Of a stretch of 64,000 nt of DNA, positions 1 to 11,179 are shown in pieces; position 1 is the stretch's first letter; each line of letters begins with the position of its first letter. Origin of the DNA: Manis javanica (Eukaryota > Chordata > Mammalia > Pholidota > Manidae). The notes under the pieces are model-generated. The model was given only the letters and a program-made list of their open reading frames with translations. It was not told where the DNA came from and did not search any database. The DNA is taken from positions 43,035,034 through 43,099,033 of the forward strand of contig NC_133169.1 of assembly GCF_040802235.1 (NCBI RefSeq). The letters are read 5' to 3'. The translations under genes were made by a program, and so were the position numbers.

Positions 1-600
1 AGGTACTCTACAAGAAGATATGTCAAAGAAATAATCAATCCTCCCATGTTTTCTTCCATATGCCACCTCTATAGCTTTTCTTCTTCCTTCCTAATTACAA
101 CCCTTAAATAGAATTTGTGCCTCATATCGAATTTACCGAGCATCATAATTCCTCCAGGTGGTAAAGATACCTCGAGACAAGTGCTGGGCATAGAAGCCAC
201 AGGGCATAAATCTGCAAAGAAGTAAAAAGCTAACCTTTTCAAACAATATGGCTTCTCTCTCACTTTCCAACTTTACATTTCCCTGTATGGCCCCGGAAGA
301 TGATTGGTTAGGCAGAGACGGGTAAGATTCCTCAAGGGAGGAACAACCGAAGACAGGCACAGTCGCAGGGGGGACAGCAGGTGAGAAATTGGGGAACAAC
401 AGTGGTGAAGCTTATAACCTCACCCCCCACCCCTGTTTTGAGAGGAAGCTTCTGCATCCGTGGATGTTTTATTGCCCTTGTCTTGCTCCAATTAGCAAAT
501 AGTCTACAGGCACACACATGATCATCTACAATTGCTCTCTTACAACACTAAACTATGTTTTCTACCTTTATCTTGCATCTACCTACCACTTCAGCATTTT
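1..600. other. unassigned sequence, no gene seen
   Basis: I recognise no gene or repeat family here. Short open frames on the minus strand (for example 133-399 and 332-517) overlap one another in different frames, have no recognisable domain and lack any splice or family support. The stretch may hold old diverged repeat. Confidence 0.5.
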
Positions 601-632
601 ATTAAAAATAAAAATAATAATAATAATAAAGG
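600..632. repeat. A-rich (AAT)n simple repeat
   Basis: An A-rich run with several AAT units. It lies directly upstream of the element at 633-962 and could be the A-tail of something older. Confidence 0.8.
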
Positions 633-1000
633 GAGAAATGTGGGATCCACATATAAATCAAGTATAAAAATCAAACGAATATTCATATTTGACCTGATTG
701 TTTATAGTTCATAATGTGTGATCAAAACCAAAAGTTTCTGTGATGACTGCCCTTGTACTGTTCACCATGTAAGAACTTATTCACTATGTAAGAATTCGTT
801 CACTATTTAAGAACTTGTTCGTTATGCTTCAGAAGATTGGAGACTGACGAGAATTAGGCTTGAGATGGATTAATGATTGTGCATTGAGCATTGACCCCCC
901 TATACAGAATTTTATTGTTGTTAACAACGATTTGATCAATAAGTATGAGAGATGCCCTCTCAAAAAATAAATAAAATAAAATAAAATAAAATAAACAAAT
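633..1000 (+). mobile_element. retroelement-like block with A-rich tail, family not assigned
   Basis: The block has a compact body that ends in an AATAAG sequence (a near match to the AATAAA poly(A) signal) about 20 bases before an A-rich (AAATA)n tail at 963-1001, as in a reverse-transcribed transcript or LTR end. Inside it, at about 764-830, a short unit of the form TAAGAAYTYRTTCACTAT occurs about three times in tandem. I recall closely similar sequence as interspersed in mammalian DNA but cannot name the family with confidence. No open frame is supported. Confidence 0.5.
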
Positions 1001-1001
1001 T
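963..1001 (+). repeat. (AAATA)n simple repeat
   Basis: Tandem AAATA units, probably the expanded A-tail of the preceding element. Confidence 0.85.
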
Positions 1002-1149
1002 AAGTATAATTACATAGTCCTCAATAGTTTTCCTATTTTTGATCTACTTTGATCTATCATCTCAATCAATATATTTTTGTGTTAAGTATATAGTATGTCC
1101 TCAGAAACATGAGCTGTAGAGTAGAACAATATCAGGAAAATGTTTTTTC

Positions 1150-1290
1150 CACTTTTTTGAGATATAATCTGCAATGTATTGGTTTTACACATACAATATA
1201 GTGATTTAATAATTATTTACATTACAAAAGGCCCACCATGGTAAGTATAGCTATGATATGTCAACATACAAAGAAATTTTAATAGTATTG
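1150..1290 (-). mobile_element. L1 3'-UTR fragment, antisense
   Basis: The string TTGAGATATAAT followed by an AT-rich stretch, a TAGTGATTTAAT motif and ACATTACAAAA resembles the reverse complement of an older L1 3' UTR. The same order of motifs occurs at 59960-60060 in this window. Diverged and short. Confidence 0.5.
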
Positions 1291-1447
1291 TCTATAGCGC
1301 CTATGCAGTGATTCCAGCCCATCGTTACTGGAAGGTAGAGTTTTAATCTGGTCCTTGGATTTTATATACAATATTGCTCAGAAGTCATGATGTGAAACAA
1401 AGGTTTTTACATGATAAAAAAAACCCTTTCTCTAGTTTTCCCATTTT

Positions 1448-2294
1448 ATGGTGACACAAGCAGAAATCTGGGAGAACAGAAACATCACATCAGATTTCAT
1501 TCTTCTAGGACTCTTTACACAAGACCCACCTTTTCCTCTTCACCGTCGTGCAGAAAATAACCATGCTTCTCCTGATTCACTGGGACCCCTGATTGCACAC
1601 ACCTATGTACTTCCTGCTCAGCCAGCTCTCCCTCATGGATATGATGCTGGTCCCCCTATTGTGCCCAAAATGGCTGGTCACTATGTGACAGGGAGAAATT
1701 CCATCTCCCCCACTGGCTGTGGGATGCAGATCATCTTCCTCACATTGGAAGGAGGTGAGTGCTTCCTCTTGGCAGTCATGTCCTATGACCACTATGTGGC
1801 TATTTGCCACACCCTGAGGTACCCCATCCTCATGAGCTGGCGATTATGCCTGATAATGACCTGGGGGTCCTGGTTCCTGGGGGCAGGTGATGGGCTCATG
1901 CAGGCTGCTACCACTGGAGCTTCCCATTTTGCAGGGCTCAAGAGATTGACCATTTCTTCCATGAAGCGCCCACTCGGGTGCACTTGGCTTGTGCTGACGT
2001 CTGTCTTTGAGTACACCATGTACACCTGCTGTGTGTTAATGTTCTTGGTCCATTCCAGCTGCTGTTATCCAGATGCGTTCTGCAGAGCCTGCAAAAAGGC
2101 TTTTAGCACCTGCTCCTCACATTTGGCTCTGGTGGGACTGTTTTCTGGAGCTGCTCTATTTATCTACATGAGACCCCAATCCTACAGGTCAGCTAACCAT
2201 GACAAGGTTGTCAGCGTTTTATACTATCTTCACCCCTGTGCTGAACTCCCTTGTGTACAGTCTGAGGAACAGTGAGATCAAGGGAGCCTTGTAA
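1448..2294 (+). pseudogene. olfactory receptor pseudogene, OR2 family (OR2T-like)
   Basis: A decayed single-exon odorant receptor, a seven-helix G-protein-coupled receptor that would sit in olfactory sensory neuron membranes. The start ATG is followed by an N-glycosylation site (NIT) and the family signature FILLGLF. MSYDHYVAICHTLRYP is the TM3/loop-2 hallmark, with the DRY arginine changed to histidine. GSWFLGAGDGL marks TM4, KKAFSTCSSHL marks TM6, and [12 protein letters not shown] leads into TM7. The TM7 end reads correctly only after a shift at about 2228, closing with a YSLRN motif and TAA at 2292-2294. TM1 is mostly deleted, extracellular loop 2 is out of frame, and about 40 bases of TM5 are missing just before the KKAF motif. 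Total length is about 847 bases against roughly 930-950 for a normal gene. The 275-codon open frame through it (1448-2275) is therefore a chimera of frames, not a working receptor. The subfamily is from remembered similarity; OR2 is firmer than OR2T. Confidence 0.9.
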
Positions 2295-2540
2295 ATGTGG
2301 CTGTGGAAATGGGCAAACTTAAAACTTCAGCAAATGTAAACTCACTCTTCAAGGTTATACAGTGCCAAATGGATCTAAGTTCATGAAGTCATCAACATTT
2401 TAAACTATTGTAACTACCTCTCCTTTAGCAATATGTGAAGAGAAGGTTAAGTTTGTTGATTGGTATAATAGAAAGTTGTTAAGAACTGTGTCCATACTGT
2501 ATTAAGAGATATCATTTCTATTTTTGTATTTGTGTGGTTT
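2295..2540. other. unassigned sequence downstream of the OR pseudogene
   Basis: AT-rich DNA with no recognisable gene or repeat. Confidence 0.5.
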
Positions 2541-3090
2541 TTGTTAACTATTTTATTGTGGTGTAGTTGATGTATTCTGGACTTGACAGTTATCTACATT
2601 ATTAAATGCTCACCACAACTAGTGTAATTGAGTATTTCTCCACACAGAAGATATTACACAATCATTGCCTATATTCTCCATGTTGTACCACCATCCCCAT
2701 GATAAGCTGATATTACACTGAGATTTTGCACAACTTCATCCCCTCCCCTCTGTCCTCCACCCACCTAATGCCTCCCCTGGGGTGACCACTAGACACTTCT
2801 TAGTGTCTATGGGTCTCCTGCTGTTTTGTTCATTCTGTTCTGCTTTGTTTTTGTGTTCCACAAATAAGTGAAATCATGTGGTATTTTTCTTTCTCTGCCT
2901 GGATTATTTCACTGAGCACAATACATTTAAGGTTTATCTGTATTGCCAAAAATAGGATTCCTTTATTTTTTATGGCTGAATAATACTCCCTTGTATATGT
3001 GCACCACTGCTTCTTTATCCATTCATCTACTTATGTACACTTGAGTTGCTCACACTAAGCAGTTTTTATGGATTGTTTTTTATTCTGTAA
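2541..3090 (-). mobile_element. L1 3' end fragment (antisense)
   Basis: On the minus strand this reads as the last part of ORF2 and the 3' UTR of a LINE-1. The sequence TATGGCTGAATAATACTCCC and the following TTTATCCATTCATCTA are the reverse complement of the conserved end of ORF2. CAAATAAGTGAAATCATGTG lies just downstream of the ORF2 stop. The 3' end is near 2541. It is heavily mutated and 5'-truncated at about 3090. Confidence 0.85.
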
Positions 3091-5229
3091 GAACTCTGTA
3101 AGTGCTCTGAATCCCATTTTCTCAATGAGCAAATGGAGGGATGGAAAAATTAAACATTGTTCCCAGTGTAACTCATCAAGTAAATGTTAAAATGTGACTT
3201 TGAAGCTTGTCCCCCAAGCTGAGACATTTTATTCATTTCCAGTAATTTATTATGAACATTGTTTTCTATTCCTTATTTCCATATATTTCTAATACCTAAG
3301 TGTAGGGATTCTATCAGACAAATGAGAACAATACTGTTTACAGTAATTTAAAATGCAAGCCCATGGAAAAGGGGAAGTGAACCACTTAGATGTAAGTGTT
3401 ATATTGTCATTGTTTTTACATTTTCTCCCAATCTGTTTTACTTGGTGTTTGAAGGCAAACCTTTGTAATTCATTCAAATTTTTATTTAAGGTATATATAT
3501 ATATATATGTATACACACACAGAGAAATATATGGATTTCCCCAGACTCTAGTTGTAGTCACAGTGAACAATCTGTTTTATATCACAACCAAGTTCTCCTT
3601 ATTGGAAGTGTTGAGAAATGATGTTTAAAGGTTCTGTTGACTAATGATGAATATGAGGTCCATTGATATGAACTGAAATACATTAACATGCTTACTTTTA
3701 ATGTGCTATCAAAGCTGAGTAAGATTCAACCTCTGTTTCCTCTTAGATGTGTTGGTCATTTTACTACTGCAAGTATGCAGCTCATGAGCTATTTCTCATA
3801 CAAAATATGGGCACTTCTCTAGTGTTGGGGACTTTGAAAAGAGGAGAAACATATCTATTTCTTCCATTAGATGCAGACACAGCCAGACAGATAGGGCAGA
3901 AAGTGCTGATCATCAAAACCAAATTGTAATCAGAGATTGCATAACAAGTTGGCTTAGAGAATTTTATGGCAAAGTCTAACTTCATTACAGCTACAATGAA
4001 CAAGGAATTTGGTTTTAAAGAGTAAGAGAGAAAAAACTGCTGAAAAAGCTTCTGTGGCCAATGACAATCCAGTGTGAGTGTCTGAGATAGAAATACTATT
4101 TCAGTAGACTTCAATCCCAAAACAAATGTCTTACAGCAATGTAGGAAATCTCCATCTTCACAATGAGTTGGAAATACCAAATCATGTGCATGTTTATGGT
4201 AGTACTTTAACCAGTGTGTGTAGAACCTGGACACATGTCCAGAGAGATTATCTAGTAAACCCTACACACCTCAGAAACTGAGGATGTGAGGAGAAGAAAG
4301 TTAACTTTTCAAGAGTAAGAGTTGGTTTTCCTTGTTTATTATCCTCCTCAACCAGTGTTAGGATAAAAAAAAATGTAATTGCTAATATTCTGTCAATTAT
4401 GCCATCAAAAGTATTTTCATCTCCTAAAATGGTTGAAGTTGACACAACTAAATTCAGTCACGGAAATTTGATTTTTTTATCCCAGGTTAATTTATCATCA
4501 GTAAGATATATTTTGGAACATATCCATTAGAAAGTGGCATATTAAGCCTATTAAATTTGATAGTGATAAAATAGTTAAACAGGACAACTACCGAGCCTAA
4601 ATTATAGGAAAAAACTCAAAGAAAAAAGTCACAGGATAAATATTATATGTAACCAAATGTAACACTCTAATAAAAAGTTACTAAATACTTGTTAAAAGAA
4701 CAATATAATTCATAGAAATGATATTTTAGAACAGTCATCTGACCATAATGAAATCAGTAATGCAGTAATAATTTCCAAGAAGCTTTGGAAATTATGTTCA
4801 TCCATATCTTCATTTTTTTGAACACTTCTGGGAGATACTAATTTCAATTATTAAATAATGTTTTACATGGAAAAATTTTCCTTTTTTAATTGAAACATGT
4901 AGAAGCCCCAGCAATTAACTTTGCTGTAGTTTAGTTTCTGCTTAAAGGTTGATTTATAACCAAAACTAATCTAAGAGAAAAGTACAATGTGTATACTTCT
5001 TAAGTTCAATTAATAGCCAAAAACAACCTAATAGAAAGAACAAAGTGTTAATTCCTGGAATCTGGTGTGAGTTATAAACTGTGCAACAGGAGCTGCTAGC
5101 AGTTCCTGTGATCCTTTTTGTGGAAAACCCAGACAAGAAACATGCTGTGAAACTCACCAACCAGATGATTTAACACAATAGGAATATAAAAAACATATCT
5201 AGTTCATGTTTGGTTGATCCGTTGAGAAA
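3091..5229. other. unassigned AT-rich sequence
   Basis: No gene recognised. A 150-codon minus-strand frame (3782-4234) has no family signature and overlaps a plus-strand frame, so I treat it as chance. It contains the short TA/CA microsatellite at 3489-3522. Old unrecognised repeats are likely. Confidence 0.5.
3489..3522. repeat. (TA)n/(CA)n microsatellite
   Basis: A run of alternating TA followed by GTATACACACACA. Confidence 0.85.
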
Positions 5230-5400
5230 GTACGGTCAATAATTATTAACCCATGATTATTTCACTGCCTTCTGTGACCTAATAAAGACACAGGGGCACT
5301 CTAGCTCATTGCTTGGTCTCCAAGGAAGTCTAAGTCCTCTGCATTAAACCTCATTCTCACTCTGTCTCTTATTTTCACAGTCTCTGACTGCAACAGAAAA
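5230..5400 (+). mobile_element. possible LTR R/U5 remnant
   Basis: An AATAAA signal (in CCTAATAAAGACACAGGGG) is followed by a pyrimidine-rich stretch with CTCTGTCTCTTATTTTC, resembling the R-U5 part of an ERV1-type LTR. The remainder of the LTR is not convincing and the L1 fragment begins right after it. Weak call. Confidence 0.3.
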
Positions 5401-5965
5401 ATAGTTGATATACAATATCATATTGTGATTCAACCATTACACACATTATTAAATCTCACCCCAACTAGTGCAGTTACTCTGTCAGCATAGAAAACTGTCA
5501 CAGAACCACTGACTGTATTCTCTCTGCCACACTCCCATTCCTGTGACCACCTTATATTGTGACTGAGATTCTGTGTCTCTTCCCCGCCCCCATGCAGCCC
5601 AGCACCCACCCCAAATCCTCTGCTGTGGTGGCCGCCAGTCACTGATCAGTGTCTGTGAGTCTACTGCAGTTTTGTTCATTTTGCTAGATTTTATTTTTAG
5701 ATTCCAAATATAAGTGAAATCATGATATTTGTCTTTCTCTGCCTGCCTTTTTCATATAGTATAATACCCTCTAAGTCCATCAGTGTTGTTACAAAAGGGA
5801 GGATTTCTCTCTTTTTGTGGCTGAATTATAATCTATTGTGTATATGTACTATTTCTTCTTTACCCATTCATCTGCTATGGACACTTTTGGTTGCTTCCAT
5901 ATATTGGCTATCGTAAATAATGTGGCAGTAAACATAAGGGTGTACATATCATTTTAAATATATTT
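5401..5965 (-). mobile_element. L1 3' end fragment (antisense)
   Basis: The motif order matches 2541-3090: an ATTAAATCTCACCCCAACTAGTG 3'-UTR stretch, then an AAGTGAAATCATGATATTTG block, then TTTGTGGCTGAATTATAATC and TTACCCATTCATCTGCTATGG from the end of ORF2, all read on the minus strand. A second, independent copy of an old L1 subfamily. Confidence 0.85.
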
Positions 5966-6369
5966 TATCTTATTTCAGAAAATTCCTAGTAGTCATTATG
6001 CCCAGGACTGGCACATTCTCCTAGACTTCCTTGGTTCATGCCCCCACACCTGCCAGTGCCCTCCCAGATAGTAGCCCCTTGGCTCCAGCAGCCCTGCTGA
6101 TGCATCCCTGGCCCAGTGCTTACTGGGACACCCCTGGACCACACCCCCTTGCTTCTGGTCACTTCAGAGTGAACTGCCCCAGATGGCACTCACCAGGACA
6201 ACCCTGGCCCATGCACACCCAGGCCCCAGCCACCCAGCCAGCCAAAACCACAAGTCACCCACAATCTAACCAGGGGACATTCCTACACAAGGCTGCTCCT
6301 TAAAGAGTGGGGGAGGTAGTCATTTCACTGAATTCATAGAAACCAAAACATAAAGTCAAACAAAATGAG

Positions 6370-7200
6370 GAAACAGAAATATGATCCAAATGAAAAAACA
6401 AGACACAACTTCAGAAAGAACTAAATGAAAAGGAATGAAACAATCCACCTGATAAAGAGTTCAAAGTAATTGTTATAAAGATGCTCACTGGACTGGAGAG
6501 AAGCGTGGATAAACTAAGAGAAGACTTCAACAAAGAGATAGAAAGTATAAAAAAGAACCAATAAGAGTTGAAGAACACAAAGGAAAAGAAAAATACACTA
6601 GAGAGAATCTAGAGCAAATTAGAGGATGCAGAAGAACAGATCAGTGATATTGAAGACAGAGTAATAGAAAGCGATCATGCTGAAGAGAAGAAAGGAAAAA
6701 GAACACAGAGAAATGAGGATAGGTTAAAGGCCCCCTGGGACAACATCAAACATTCTGATATTTAAATTACAGGAGTCTAGAAGGAGAAGAGAGAAGGGTG
6801 TAAAAAAATTATTTAAAGAAATAATAGCTGAAAATTCCCTAACCTGGGAAAGAAACAAATATCCAGGTTTATGTACACAGAACCCCAAACAAGATGAACA
6901 TAAAGGTCCATGCCAAGACACAATAATTAAAATATCAAAGAATAACAATAAAGAGAAGATCTGATAAACAGCAAGAGTAAAACAGTGAGTTATATGCAAG
7001 GGAAACCCCATAAGCTATCAGCTGATTTTTCAGCAGAAATAAGTCAGAAGGGAGTGGCATGGTGTATTCAAAGTGCTAAAAGGAAAAAAACCTACAACCA
7101 AGAATACACTCTACCCACTAAGGTTATCATTCAGAATTCAAAGAGAGATAATGAGTTTCAAAGATAAATATGTCAACTGGTCCTAAAAGAAATGTTAAAG
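6370..7200 (+). pseudogene. L1 ORF1 remnant
   Basis: ORF1 encodes the RNA-binding trimeric chaperone of the LINE-1 ribonucleoprotein. A lysine- and glutamate-rich coiled-coil part (6370-6700) is followed by a stretch matching the RRM and C-terminal domain: a PNLGKE-like sequence near 6840, and LSADFSAE at 7018-7041, which is the usual ORF1 C-terminal signature. Frames change several times and stops are frequent. Confidence 0.75.
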
Positions 7201-7689
7201 GGTCTTCTTTAAGAGGAAAAAAAAGGCCATGATAAGAAGAAAATTATGAATGGGAAAATTTTCTCTTCTAAATGCAAGCATATAATAAAGATAGTACACA
7301 AGTCCTTTAAAAACTGTTATGAAGGTTAAAATACGAAAGCAGTAATATCAATTACATATAAAGAATTAGTTAAGGGAATCCCTAAATAAAATGGTGTAAA
7401 CTAAAACTTCATACTCATAAAACATGCAGGAGAGAGGGTAAAAAAATGTAGTGCTATTAGGATGTGTTCAAATGTAAGTAACCGTCAGGTTAACACAGAC
7501 TGCTATATACGCAGGATGTCATATACGAAATGCATGGTAACCACAAACCAAAAACCCACAACAGCTTCACAAAATAATGAAGAGAAATGAATCTAAGCAC
7601 AGCACTAAAGAAAGCCATCATGCACAAAAGGAGAAAGCGAGAGAACAATCAGAGAACTACAAAAGCAACCAGAAAGCATTGAACAAAAT

Positions 7690-8340
7690 GGTAGTAAGGA
7701 CATTCTTATCAATAATTACTCTACATGTAAATGTACTAAGTGTTCTGATCAAAAGACAAAGGGTGACTGAATGGATTAAAAAACCAAGACCCATCTATAT
7801 GCTGCCCACAGAAGATTCACTTCACACCTAAAGAAACAGATTGATAGTGAAGGAATGGAAACAAGATGCTTCACAATGGAAATTTTTTAAAGCCAGGGTA
7901 GCAGTATTTTTTATCAAAATAAACGTTAGGACAAGAAGAAGAGACAAAGAAAGACACTACACAAGGATAAATGGTTCAGTCCAGCAAGAAGTTATAACAT
8001 TTGTCAATACACACCTAATGGAGGAACACCTAAATATATAAAGCAAATATTAATTGACACAGAGAATCTGACAGTTATACAATCACAGTAAGGTACTTTA
8101 CACCTCACTTGTATCAATGGAATGATCATAGACAGAAAATCAATATGGAAACAGCGGCTTTGAATGACACATTAGGCCACATGGTCTTAACATATTTATA
8201 CAGACCATTCCATCCCAAAACAGCAGAATACACATTCTTTTCAAGAGTACATAGAACTTTCTGCAGGATAGTTTGTAAGGCACAAGAAAAGAGAGTTGCA
8301 CACAGAAGTCTTGAGATATGTTTCACTCAAATATTCAGCT
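7690..8340 (+). pseudogene. L1 ORF2 endonuclease remnant
   Basis: The start of ORF2, an apurinic-endonuclease-like domain that nicks target DNA. FLSIITLHVN corresponds to the conserved LSIITLNVNGLNSP start. It is followed by IKRQRVTEWIKK and a decayed version of the DPSICCLQETH motif. The catalytic asparagine of the LNVNG motif is preserved only in part (LHVNVL). Frames are broken at about 7830 and again near 8040. Confidence 0.75.
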
Positions 8341-8344
8341 AAGT

Positions 8345-8735
8345 ATAAAAAGAGAATATAAGTGATGAAATTAATCAAGGCTAGGAAATATTAAGCCCTG
8401 AAAAGGAGAAGAGAGAACAGTGTCTACAGTTGACAAGTGGCCATGAACAATTCTTGTTCCTAATAGCCTCAGTGGGGAACTCAGGAGTCAGGAGGAGCTG
8501 CTTAGAGTACAAAGAATTGTCTTTCCCACATAGAGGAAAAGGGGTAATTTAACCCCGGAACTCTGACACAAATGTAGCTTCACTCTCATCTAAGGATGCT
8601 TAAAGGTCAGACCAAAAAGAGAAAAATGTTTCCAGGTAAACTTTATCATATCCTAGGAAAACAGCTCTAGAGTAGAATAGGTATAATACTTCTAAAACTG
8701 TAACATCCTCCAACTCAACACCAAAAAGAAAACTA
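8345..8735. other. non-L1 segment inside the degenerate L1
   Basis: This lies where the reverse transcriptase should be but shows no L1 similarity that I can see. It may be a separate insertion left after deletion of the RT region. Confidence 0.4.
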
Positions 8736-8739
8736 ATAA

Positions 8740-9185
8740 TATGATTAATCAATGGGCAGAGGACATTATTCCAAAGACGACATACAGATGACCAACAGAC
8801 ACATGAAAAGATGCTCAGTATCACTAATAATCAGGGAAATGCCAATAAAAACCACAATGAGATACCACCTTACACTAGTCAGAATGGCCAGGATCAACAA
8901 GACAAGAAATAACAAGTGTTGATGAGGATGTGGAGAAAAGGGAACCTTCACGCACTGTTGGTGGGAATGTAAAGTGTTAGAGCCACTATGGAAAACAATA
9001 TGGAGGCTCCTCAAAAAATTAAGAACTGCCATACAACCCACTCACTCCACTTGTGGAAATTTACGTGAAGAAAACAAAATCACATATTTCAAAAGTTATA
9101 TGCACCCCTGTGTTTACATTTCTACAATGGCCAAGATAGGGAGACAATCTAAGTGTCTATCCACAGATGAATGGATAAAGATGTG

Positions 9186-9235
<50 letters not shown>

Positions 9236-9260
9236 GAATATTACTCAAGTAAGCTGCAAG
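8740..9260 (+). pseudogene. L1 ORF2 C-terminal remnant
   Basis: It corresponds to the C-terminal part of ORF2, after the reverse transcriptase. It begins with GGGCAGAGGACATTATTCC, has the TGGAATGTAAA-type stretch at 8964, and carries CTAAGTGTCTATCCACAG-ATGAATGGATAAAG at 9149-9180. The CA run follows. Confidence 0.8.
9188..9233. repeat. (AC)n microsatellite
   Basis: 23 perfect AC units, length-variable by nature. It sits within the 3' part of the degenerate L1, probably grown from the ACATATACACA motif conserved at this place in L1 ORF2. Confidence 0.97.
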
Positions 9261-9890
9261 GAAAGATAGAGGGACGAAGGGAGGAAGAAACAAGTTGCCT
9301 CCAGGAACTTGTACTGGCAGAAGTGGGCAGGGATTGCAAGGAGACTTATTCATATGACTAATTGCCATTTGTATATTTTACTGAGATTTAAGGAAAATGT
9401 CAGTTATGAAGGCCAAGTAGCAACATATGTGATACAGTTTTAAGACACGTTATTTGCCAAGATACAGCTGAGTATTTACAGCACTGGTTCATACAGTCTG
9501 TCATTTTCCTAAGGATTTACCAAGGGCTGTATGAAATTCTGTGCCAGCTTTCTCACTGAAGAGACTATACCAAGATGCATGAGAGGACGGTTGAGATTAT
9601 TACGGCTCTAACCTTGGATATGATATATTAAAACAGATAACCTTGGCAAGCTGGGGCACTTTAGATATGATTAATAACAAATTTAGTTGGAAATCTCACA
9701 GTTCTCCAGGACATACCAGTGTGACAACATCTGAGAACAGCTAGTATGTACTGCCATTATACCCTTATAAAATATGAATGCAAATGGGCAGAAACCAAAG
9801 CAAATGGAAAAAATGAAAATAGTTGTTGTAGGGATTATGCCCATTTTTTCTTAATTTCTCAGACTCTTTTCAAGGCTTTGATAATGCCAT
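9261..9890. other. unassigned sequence
   Basis: No gene or clear repeat recognised. Confidence 0.45.
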
Positions 9891-9899
9891 TTTTTTCCT

Positions 9900-10170
9900 T
9901 TTGCTTTTATGAAACAGGTTTATTGAGGTTTAACTGGCATACCATTAACTGCACATAAAGTGTGCAATTTAATAAGTTTTGACACATATATGTATATATA
10001 TACCTGTGAAACTGTTACCCACAGTCAAGGTAGTGAACGTATCCACAATTCCTGGTTACTCTTGGCAATTCCTCACTCCCAACCCTCCCTGCCTCATCCT
10101 TGAACAACCACTGACCTGCTTTCTGTCACTAGAGATTCATTTACACTAAACTTTCTGTCACTATATATTA
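9900..10170 (-). mobile_element. L1 3'-UTR fragment (antisense, old)
   Basis: GGTTTATTGAGGTTTAACTGG, then an AGTGTGCAATTTAATAAG motif, then GTTACCCACAGTCAAGGTAG, is the motif order of the reverse complement of an old mammalian L1 3' UTR. Confidence 0.7.
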
Positions 10171-10779
10171 GTTTGCAGAATATATATGAACTACCTTGAG
10201 AAGGGCTTAATCCTAGCTAAGGTTTTGGTGAGGTTCTGCTGAGATCTTTGAGTTCTGATAATATATTCTTAGGGCATGGATATTTTCTAGTTGTGATTAC
10301 TCTGGGAATATAACATGCTTAAAAATAGTAAGAGGCTTTATTGTGACCCAAACTCAGATCTCAAATATTAGGCCCTAAATGATCCTGTACCCCAAGACAT
10401 CCATCCTTTAGAATCCCTTTGTGGACCTGTAGGCTAAGCTAACTGTCCCTTCTCTGGGTTCTTGTGCCACCTCATATATTTTCCTATCATTGCCTTTACC
10501 ATAGTATATTGAAATTTTCAGTATCTCCCACTGTTTTTTAAGCATCTTCAGGGAAGAAGACATGGTGTGTGTGCATGTGTACATTTTAACCTCAGCACAG
10601 AAAGTGTTGAGTTAATCACTTCTTCTATTAACAGCTCACTGTCATCATACATACAAGTCCCTCCTCACCTTGTTTTAAATTTTATTTCTTCTCTTCCACT
10701 CTTGATCCTTGGCTCATATTGTTATGGATAATAATAACACCACCACCACTTAGTGAGCTCATACTGACAGACATTATTT
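10171..10779. other. unassigned sequence
   Basis: No gene recognised. A (CACCAC) stretch at 10740-10750 precedes the MIR. Confidence 0.4.
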
Positions 10780-10950
10780 AATTATTTTATATTAACTCAG
10801 CTAATCCTTTCAACAACCTCACAGAGTAGTTACGGATTATTATCTCCTATTTTTTAGAGACTGGCCCAAGTTGACAGGACAGTTAAGTGGCAGAGTCAGC
10901 CTCTGAACCCAAGTGGCCTGCTCCTGAAGCTGTGCCCTTAGCTACTGTTA
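10780..10950 (-). mobile_element. MIR SINE (antisense)
   Basis: AACTCAGCTAATCCTTTCAACAACC, TATTATCTCCTATTTTTTAGA, and AGTGGCAGAGTCAGCCTCTGAACCC are the reverse complement of the MIR core and its tRNA-like part, in the right order. Confidence 0.85.
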
Positions 10951-11179
10951 GGCACTTCTCCCAGACACATGTGCTCTTGTGGTTGATGGGGTTCCTGGAA
11001 TGAATATCACCTCCTAAAGTGTATGTTGCTGTTCTTTGTGTGTGATGTTTTCGCTGTAGAACTGATTCTGCTTCTTGTTCTCTCTCGGCACCCTCTCCTG
11101 GTGCTGTTTGTTCGAGTTCACCTCTCCTGACTGCTGCATGCTATTCTGCACTGGGCGTTCATCCCACCTTACTGAACTC

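Larger units (their letters stand above)
5985..9260 (+). mobile_element. degenerate composite L1 (ORF1, endonuclease and ORF2 C-terminal parts)
   Basis: A plus-strand LINE-1 in pieces. 5985-6300 is GC-rich and looks like 5' UTR. 6370-7200 is a broken ORF1, 7690-8340 the start of ORF2 (endonuclease), and 8740-9260 the end of ORF2. The reverse transcriptase is missing. In its place is a segment of about 390 bases (8345-8735) that I cannot match to L1. Stops and frameshifts occur throughout, so no protein can be made. A CA microsatellite sits near the 3' end at the position where conserved ORF2 sequence would run. Confidence 0.85.

Noticed and set aside
3782-4234. 150-codon minus-strand frame
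   Set aside because: No recognisable domain; Cys/Phe-rich composition typical of chance frames in AT-rich DNA; overlaps an open plus-strand frame.
9188-9233. Possible CRISPR-like or tandem repeat structure
   Set aside because: Plain (AC)n microsatellite without spacers.
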